In this document: positions 41,984-46,228 of the stretch, piece after piece
Position numbering within the stretch: the first letter of the stretch is position 1
Layout: every line of letters starts with the position of its first letter
Assembly: GCA_034211175.1 (NCBI GenBank)
Contig: JAXHUH010000090.1
Span: 1-46,228 of the forward strand
Length of the DNA stretch: 46,228 bases
Direction of reading: 5' to 3'
DNA from: JAXHUH01 sp034211175
GTDB taxonomy: Bacteria > Actinomycetota > Acidimicrobiia > Acidimicrobiales > CAIXPF01
Notes under the pieces: generated by a model
What the model was told of the DNA's origin: nothing
The model's input: the letters and a program-made list of their open reading frames with translations, nothing else
The model's database searches: none
Position numbers and translations under genes: made by a program

Positions 41984-43561
41984 CTACGACCCGGCGCCGT
42001 GGCCAGCGATCCAGGTCGTCGGCGTCCAGAACCCACCGCCTGAGGACACCGACACCGACCAGTCGCCGCTGCCGCTGTCGAACGTGACCAGGTCTGCCTT
42101 GCCGTCGCCGGTCACATCCGCGGTGAACTGGTCGGCGGTGTTCGGGCCGTGCCCGAACGCCCACTCCGCTGGCGTCCAGAACCCGCCGCCGGCCGAAGCC
42201 CCGACATGGACCCGGCCGTCGGAGGCAGCGAAGTACACGATGTCGTCCCGGCCGTCGCCATTGGCATCGCCCGTCAAGCGGCGCGAGCTGCCGGCGCCGT
42301 GCCCGAAGGACCATTCACCGGGGTACCCGAACGCGCTCCCGGTCGATGCTCCGACGAACCACTTCCCATCAGCTGCGAAGTACACGCCGGCGTCAGCTCG
42401 ACCGTCCCCCGTGAAGTCGCCGACGGCCTGGTCGGTGCTGCCGACTCCGTGGCCGCTACGCCACGCCGTGGGAGGCCAGAAGCCCGAACCCGACGATGTC
42501 GAGACGAGCCACGTGCCGTTGCCGCTGAACGAGACGATGTCGTCCATCCCGTCGCCGTTGACGTCGGCCAGGAACAGCTCGTCCGCTCCTGTGTGCTGAC
42601 CGGCAGCCCAGTCCGATGGAGGCCAGAAGCCCGAGCCGGACGAGAGGCTCACCTTCCAGTTCCCACCGCTCAGCATGGCGACGAGGTCACTCTGGCCATC
42701 GCCGTCGACGTCGCCGGTCAGGTAGCTCTCCGCTCCCACCGAATGGCCGGACGACCACTGCCCCGGGTAGCCGAATCCTGAGCCGGTCGACAGCGCGACA
42801 AACGCGTCGCCGGACTGCGCGTACATCACTGCGGCGTCATCGAGATCATCGCCGTTGAAGTCGCCGACGAGCCGCGTCGCGGTTCCGCCGCCCGACGAGC
42901 CGCCACCGGGAGCGTGGACGACCCCGGTGACCGAGTAGCCGGCCCATCCCACCATGGTCAACGTTCCGTTCGACCACGTCGCGTCGCTGTAGACCGACTC
43001 CGTGTTCTGGTTGACGAGTTGCACCTGCGCCGGATCGCTCCCGACGACGTTGTTGACGACCCCGGCGTGTCCGAGCCCGCCGTCGGCGAGCACCACGACA
43101 TCGCCCGGGCTGAGGTGCTCGATCGTTCCCTGTGCCGACTTGGCGAGATGGCCGGGCGCAGTGTCGTAGAGCTCGAAGCCGTTGCCCGGCCAGGCCGAGG
43201 TGATCCAGCCCCGGGTGAGGTAGAGGCGATTGATCATCTCGACGCACTGCCACTTGTAGCCCGCGGTGACCCCACCCACGGTGCTCAGGCCGTGTGTGGC
43301 CCCCGGGTCACGTCCGTTCGATCGGATGTCGACCCCGTTGCCGTCGAGCCAACCGGCGCCCGCGAGGACGACCGTTCCCGGTGCGTCGACCCGGGTGTTG
43401 TCGACGTCGGCCCCGGCCGGGACCGCGAGGGCCACGGTCGACACGACCGCGACGGTGAGCGCGAGTGCCGATCGGAGGCGCGTCGACCCTCGCTTCGGCG
43501 CTGCTCGGTTCACACCCCGCACCGAGGCCCGGCCGAGCCGGTTCTTCGTCACCGTTCGCAT
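41984..43561 (-). CDS. Secreted CHAP-domain protein with six FG-GAP/VCBS repeats
   Basis: ATG 43561 gives 525 residues. A signal peptide (LRSALALTVAVVSTVALAV, cleavage near AGA-DV) directs export. Residues about 60-215 resemble a CHAP amidase/peptidase: Cys106 in YKWQCVEMINRLYLTRGW, His165 in GLGHAGVVNN and Asn185 in VNQNT. A Gly-rich linker (219-227) leads to six repeats of about 48 residues whose Asp-rich loops (DFNGDDLDD, DVDGDGQSD, DVNGDGMDD, DFTGDGRAD, DANGDGRDD, DVTGDGKAD) fit calcium-binding FG-GAP/VCBS blades. Together they may form a propeller that binds the cell surface or a ligand. CHAP enzymes cleave peptidoglycan cross-links or peptide bonds. It is divergent from the XRE regulator. 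Confidence 0.88.
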   Translation of the reverse strand: MRTVTKNRLGRASVRGVNRAAPKRGSTRLRSALALTVAVVSTVALAVPAGADVDNTRVDAPGTVVLAGAGWLDGNGVDIRSNGRDPGATHGLSTVGGVTAGYKWQCVEMINRLYLTRGWITSAWPGNGFELYDTAPGHLAKSAQGTIEHLSPGDVVVLADGGLGHAGVVNNVVGSDPAQVQLVNQNTESVYSDATWSNGTLTMVGWAGYSVTGVVHAPGGGSSGGGTATRLVGDFNGDDLDDAAVMYAQSGDAFVALSTGSGFGYPGQWSSGHSVGAESYLTGDVDGDGQSDLVAMLSGGNWKVSLSSGSGFWPPSDWAAGQHTGADELFLADVNGDGMDDIVSFSGNGTWLVSTSSGSGFWPPTAWRSGHGVGSTDQAVGDFTGDGRADAGVYFAADGKWFVGASTGSAFGYPGEWSFGHGAGSSRRLTGDANGDGRDDIVYFAASDGRVHVGASAGGGFWTPAEWAFGHGPNTADQFTADVTGDGKADLVTFDSGSGDWSVSVSSGGGFWTPTTWIAGHGAGS

Positions 43562-43828
43562 CAGGGTTCGTCTCCCTCTTCGTGACTTGGACGGCGTGCG
43601 GCGTCCCAACACCGAGCTGTGGTCGCAGGAACGCGCTCGCAGTGTGGCGCCCGCCGAGACACACAGATGTGCAACTCGCTGGAGAGACCTTCCTCCGTCG
43701 CCGAGCCGCCATGGTGCGAAGTTGACAGAACCGGGCAAGGTGAAAGCGTCGTTGGACGAGATTCGACAGGAATTGCGCCAGGGTTGCGCTCAGTGCAATT
43801 CCGACAGCGCCATGGAGTGGAGCAGTCG

Positions 43829-44848
43829 ATGACAGACGCGGGCAGCGGGCAGACGAGTACCGATGATCCCTGGAGGGAACTGGCCGAGCGGCTGCGTGCC
43901 GAACGCGAGCGCCTCGGCCTGACGACCACCGACCTGGCCAAGCTCGTCGACGTCTCACGTACGACGATCAGCAACTGGGAGAACGGGAAACGGATGCCCA
44001 TCGAGCGTTGCGCCGCTCTCGCCGAGGCCCTTGCGATCGACCAAGACGTGCTGCTCGCGCTCCATCCAGAATCGGTGCCGCTCCACGTCGGTGGCCCCAA
44101 CGTGTCGAACGGAGCGGAGGGCACGATGCCCTCCGCGCCCAACACCTTCCACCAGGACCTGGCGCGAAGCCGATGGACCTGGGTGGCCGCAGCGAGCGTC
44201 GCCCTGCTCGCCGCCGTGATGGGAATCGTGCAGTTCCGCCCGTCGGGAGATGGCTGCGTGGCCGTCGGCGACGGGTCCGACCTCCGGCGCGAGACCTTCC
44301 GAGAGACGTTCGCGCAGATGGGCGGCGAGGCACGACTGGGGTGCGCAGTGAACGCCGTCCACCAATGGGGACCGGGTCATGTGCAGGACCTCGATGGAGG
44401 GTCCGCCGGAAGGTCGATCATCATGAGCGTCGACCCGTCACGTGCCTTCGTCGTCGCTGGCGAGCTCTGGCGCGACTACGAGTCGATCGCCGGTGGCGCA
44501 ACCGCGGCTGTCGCCGGACTCGTCGACAGCCCACCGCATCGATGCGGTGACGCCGTGGTGGTCCTGCTGAGCGGTGGCCTCACGGGAGAAGGAGCGCTGA
44601 TCGCGAACGGCGGCGACGACCAGTACGTCTGGCTGAGCGGCGACATCTGGCGGGCGTACCAGGACATCGGAGGCCCCGGGGGCGCGTACGGGGCGCCCCT
44701 CCCAGTCGGCATGGAGCGCTCGGACAGCGGAGCGAGAGCGGCGTTCGAGCACGGAGAGATCGTCCACACCTATGGACGAGGCACTCGATTGAAACCCGTT
44801 CCGGCGCAATCGACGCCGCTCCGCGTCGAGGAGTGCGCACCAGCGTGA
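43829..44848 (+). CDS. Membrane-anchored XRE regulator with extracytoplasmic LGFP-like domain
   Basis: The 339-residue product has a Cro/C1 helix-turn-helix near the N-terminus (17-72; LRAERERLGLTTTDLAKLVD, SRTTISNWENGKRMP), one hydrophobic helix (117-135; WTWVAAASVALLAAVMGIV) and an outside part. The outer region includes MGGEARLGCAVNAVHQWGPG, and later YGAPLPVGMERSDSG, resembling LGFP repeats that bind cell-wall components. Cysteines (GDGCVAV, GCAV, RCGDA, EECAP) could form disulphides. Such a layout suggests sensing outside and gene control inside without proteolysis being visible. ATG 43829 follows GGAG by about eight bases. The 267-base divergent gap to the CHAP gene suggests it may regulate that gene. 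Confidence 0.82.
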   Translation: MTDAGSGQTSTDDPWRELAERLRAERERLGLTTTDLAKLVDVSRTTISNWENGKRMPIERCAALAEALAIDQDVLLALHPESVPLHVGGPNVSNGAEGTMPSAPNTFHQDLARSRWTWVAAASVALLAAVMGIVQFRPSGDGCVAVGDGSDLRRETFRETFAQMGGEARLGCAVNAVHQWGPGHVQDLDGGSAGRSIIMSVDPSRAFVVAGELWRDYESIAGGATAAVAGLVDSPPHRCGDAVVVLLSGGLTGEGALIANGGDDQYVWLSGDIWRAYQDIGGPGGAYGAPLPVGMERSDSGARAAFEHGEIVHTYGRGTRLKPVPAQSTPLRVEECAPA

Positions 44849-44885
44849 CCCCCGACCCGGCGACGGACCCATGAACGGTCATGGA

Positions 44886-44891
44886 TATCCT
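44886..44891 (+). promoter_or_regulatory. -10-like TATCCT box before pyrC
   Basis: TATCCT ends six bases before GTG 44898 with no Shine-Dalgarno sequence. The spacing favours leaderless translation from the GTG over ATG 44871, which lies upstream of the box. Confidence 0.45.
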
Positions 44892-44897
44892 CCGGGC

Positions 44898-45950
44898 GTG
44901 ACGACCTCGATCGACGTGCCGACCCCCGATGACTGGCACGTGCACCTGCGGGACGGGTCGATGCTCGCCGCGGTGGTGGCCCACACGGCGCGGCGCTACC
45001 GCTATGCCCTGGTCATGCCCAACCTCCGGCCGCCGGTCACGTCGACCTCGGCGGCCATCGCGTACCGGGACCGGGTCCTGGCCCACGCCCCCGCGGACGC
45101 CGGCGACTTCCGGCCGGTCATCGCCCTCTACCTCAACGACGACCTCGACCCCGCCGATCTCGCCGCGGCCAAGGACTCCGGGGTCGTGCCGGCCGTGAAG
45201 TACTACCCGGCGGGTGCGACGACGAACTCCGACCAGGCGTCGGGCACGCTGGCCGACTTCCTGCCCGTGCTCGAACAACTCGCCGAGGTGGGCCTGCGCC
45301 TGTGCGTCCACGCCGAGTCGACCGACCCGGCCGTCGACCTGTTCGACCGGGAAGCGGTGTTCCTCGAGCGGGAACTGGCCCCGGTGTGCGAGCGCCTGCC
45401 CGAGCTCGCGGTCACCGTCGAGCACGTCTCGACCCGCGCCGGCGTGGCCTTCACCGAGGCCCACCCCCAGGTGGCGGCGACGATCACGCCCCACCACCTG
45501 GCCTGCGACCGGGGTGACCTCCTCGCCGACGGGCTCCGCCCCGACCTGTACTGCAAGCCGGTCGTGAACTCGCCCGACGACCGCCGGGCGCTCGTCGCCG
45601 CGGCCACGGGCGACTCGCCGAAGTTCTGCCTCGGCACCGACTCGGCGCCCCACCCGACGACGGCCAAGTACGGCCCGAAGGGCGCGGCGGGCGTGTTCAA
45701 CGCGCCGTACGGCCTCGAGGTCGCGGCCGAGGTCTTCCGGGTCGCCGGGCGCCTCGACCGCCTCGCCGCGTTCGTGTCGACCAACGGTTGCGCCATCTAC
45801 GGCGTCGAACCGTCCGACACGCGCCTGACCCTGACCCACACCGAGGCCGACACGGCGCCGCCCGAGACGCTGACCACGGCCGACGGCGACGAGGTCGTGA
45901 TGTTCGGCGTCGACGAGGCCCGCCAGTGGACGGTGGCCCCAGGGGCCTGA
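44898..45950 (+). CDS. pyrC: Dihydroorotase, type II (PyrC)
   Basis: The 350-residue enzyme matches E. coli PyrC from the start: PTPDDWHVHLRDGSML with metal ligands His14 and His16, RYALVMPNLRPPVTST, VPAVKYYPAGATTNSD with the carboxylated Lys101, LCVHAES (His138), TVEHVSTR (His176) and CLGTDSAPHPTTAKYG (catalytic Asp248). It performs the third step of pyrimidine synthesis, cyclising carbamoyl-aspartate to dihydroorotate with two zinc ions. GTG 44898 aligns with the E. coli N-terminus and follows a TANNNT box; ATG 44871 would add nine residues. No other pyrimidine genes are near. Confidence 0.95.
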   Translation: MTTSIDVPTPDDWHVHLRDGSMLAAVVAHTARRYRYALVMPNLRPPVTSTSAAIAYRDRVLAHAPADAGDFRPVIALYLNDDLDPADLAAAKDSGVVPAVKYYPAGATTNSDQASGTLADFLPVLEQLAEVGLRLCVHAESTDPAVDLFDREAVFLERELAPVCERLPELAVTVEHVSTRAGVAFTEAHPQVAATITPHHLACDRGDLLADGLRPDLYCKPVVNSPDDRRALVAAATGDSPKFCLGTDSAPHPTTAKYGPKGAAGVFNAPYGLEVAAEVFRVAGRLDRLAAFVSTNGCAIYGVEPSDTRLTLTHTEADTAPPETLTTADGDEVVMFGVDEARQWTVAPGA

Positions 45951-46091
45951 CCCGGCGTTCGGGAAGCCGGAGGGCGGTCACCCCGGGCTGACGGCGCACC
46001 CGGACCGCGCCGGCGTCGCCTGGCGCACACCCACACGCGACCACGCAGAGTGCGGGACAACCGGCACCACGGGTACCGGATGACGCGCGCC

Positions 46092-46112
46092 GCCCGATCG
46101 GCGATATCGGGC
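46092..46112. repeat. Seven-base inverted repeat in the terminal gap
   Basis: GCCCGAT (46092-46098) and ATCGGGC (46106-46112) flank a seven-base centre. The 278 bases after pyrC to the window end hold no gene I can support; this hairpin may be a late terminator or belong to the next gene's promoter. Confidence 0.4.
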
Positions 46113-46228
46113 TCTTCGGATCTGAGCGGGGTGGGTGGCGTGCGGTGACGTCGACCGGGGGCGGTTGAGGGGTCCGCGAACGAGAACAGGGGCTCAACGA
46201 ATCTGGAGGTGTCTTACGTCAACCGGAT

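Noticed and set aside
45951..46228. A further small gene after pyrC
   Set aside because: Frames here are short, overlap the antisense of pyrC or lack start signals; nothing can be supported.

Overview
The window is GC-rich (by eye about 70 percent) bacterial chromosome, densely packed with genes on both strands. The organism is most likely an actinobacterium. The lineage-typical content is a BTAD/AfsR-type regulator, STAND ATPases, SCO6745, DUF1622 and DUF3024 proteins, a CHRD protein and many CoA-linked enzymes (two acyl-CoA dehydrogenases, a CaiB/BaiF CoA-transferase, a MaoC-like protein, an acyl-CoA ligase, SDRs). This mix resembles Acidimicrobiia, but that placement is a guess from style, not a measured affiliation. 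I see no rRNA, tRNA, CRISPR array, prophage or intact insertion sequence, and no gene-free gap reaches 300 bases.

Layout. 1-3.7 kb: the 3' part of a TetR gene, a small helical protein, a zinc-ribbon protein, a two-gene unit of a HipA-like kinase translationally coupled to a HipA-N-like/HIRAN protein, and a DUF3024 protein. 3.7-13.2 kb: a STAND ATPase, a Tat-exported PQQ-type sugar dehydrogenase, a Bax-inhibitor-1 membrane protein, a divergent LysR/arylamine N-acetyltransferase pair, a lipoprotein and a CoA-transferase. 13.2-21.8 kb: an SDR, a 1301-residue sensor/response-regulator/PP2C/anti-sigma fusion with its STAS partner, a CHRD secreted protein, a peptidase E-GNAT fusion and a lipoprotein. 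21.8-29.5 kb: a chorismate mutase-type protein, a MatB-like ligase, LysE and EamA transporters around a MarR gene, and a BTAD-STAND regulator. 29.6-36.2 kb: an inverted-repeat-bounded element, MaoC-like, SCO6745 and DUF2237 proteins, a methyltransferase gene broken by a palindromic tandem repeat, an alpha/beta hydrolase, an aldo/keto reductase, DUF1622, and a ribbon-helix-helix/MazF toxin-antitoxin pair. 36.2-46.2 kb: an intact methyltransferase, an acyl-CoA dehydrogenase-SDR-TetR operon joined by 4-base overlaps, a GNAT, a second acyl-CoA dehydrogenase, a secreted CHAP/FG-GAP protein divergent from a membrane-anchored XRE regulator, and dihydroorotase (pyrC).

Three features stand out. First, the overlapping HipA-kinase/HIRAN pair (1470-3136) looks like a HipA split across two genes, with a HIRAN domain on the N-terminal half; its biological role is not obvious. 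Second, a methyltransferase gene (31945-32802) holds about three copies of a 48-base hairpin-forming repeat that adds three in-frame stops while keeping the frame. Third, at least nine gene starts have a TANNNT box ending 6-8 bases before the start codon and no Shine-Dalgarno sequence, which suggests widespread leaderless transcription and fixes several start choices.
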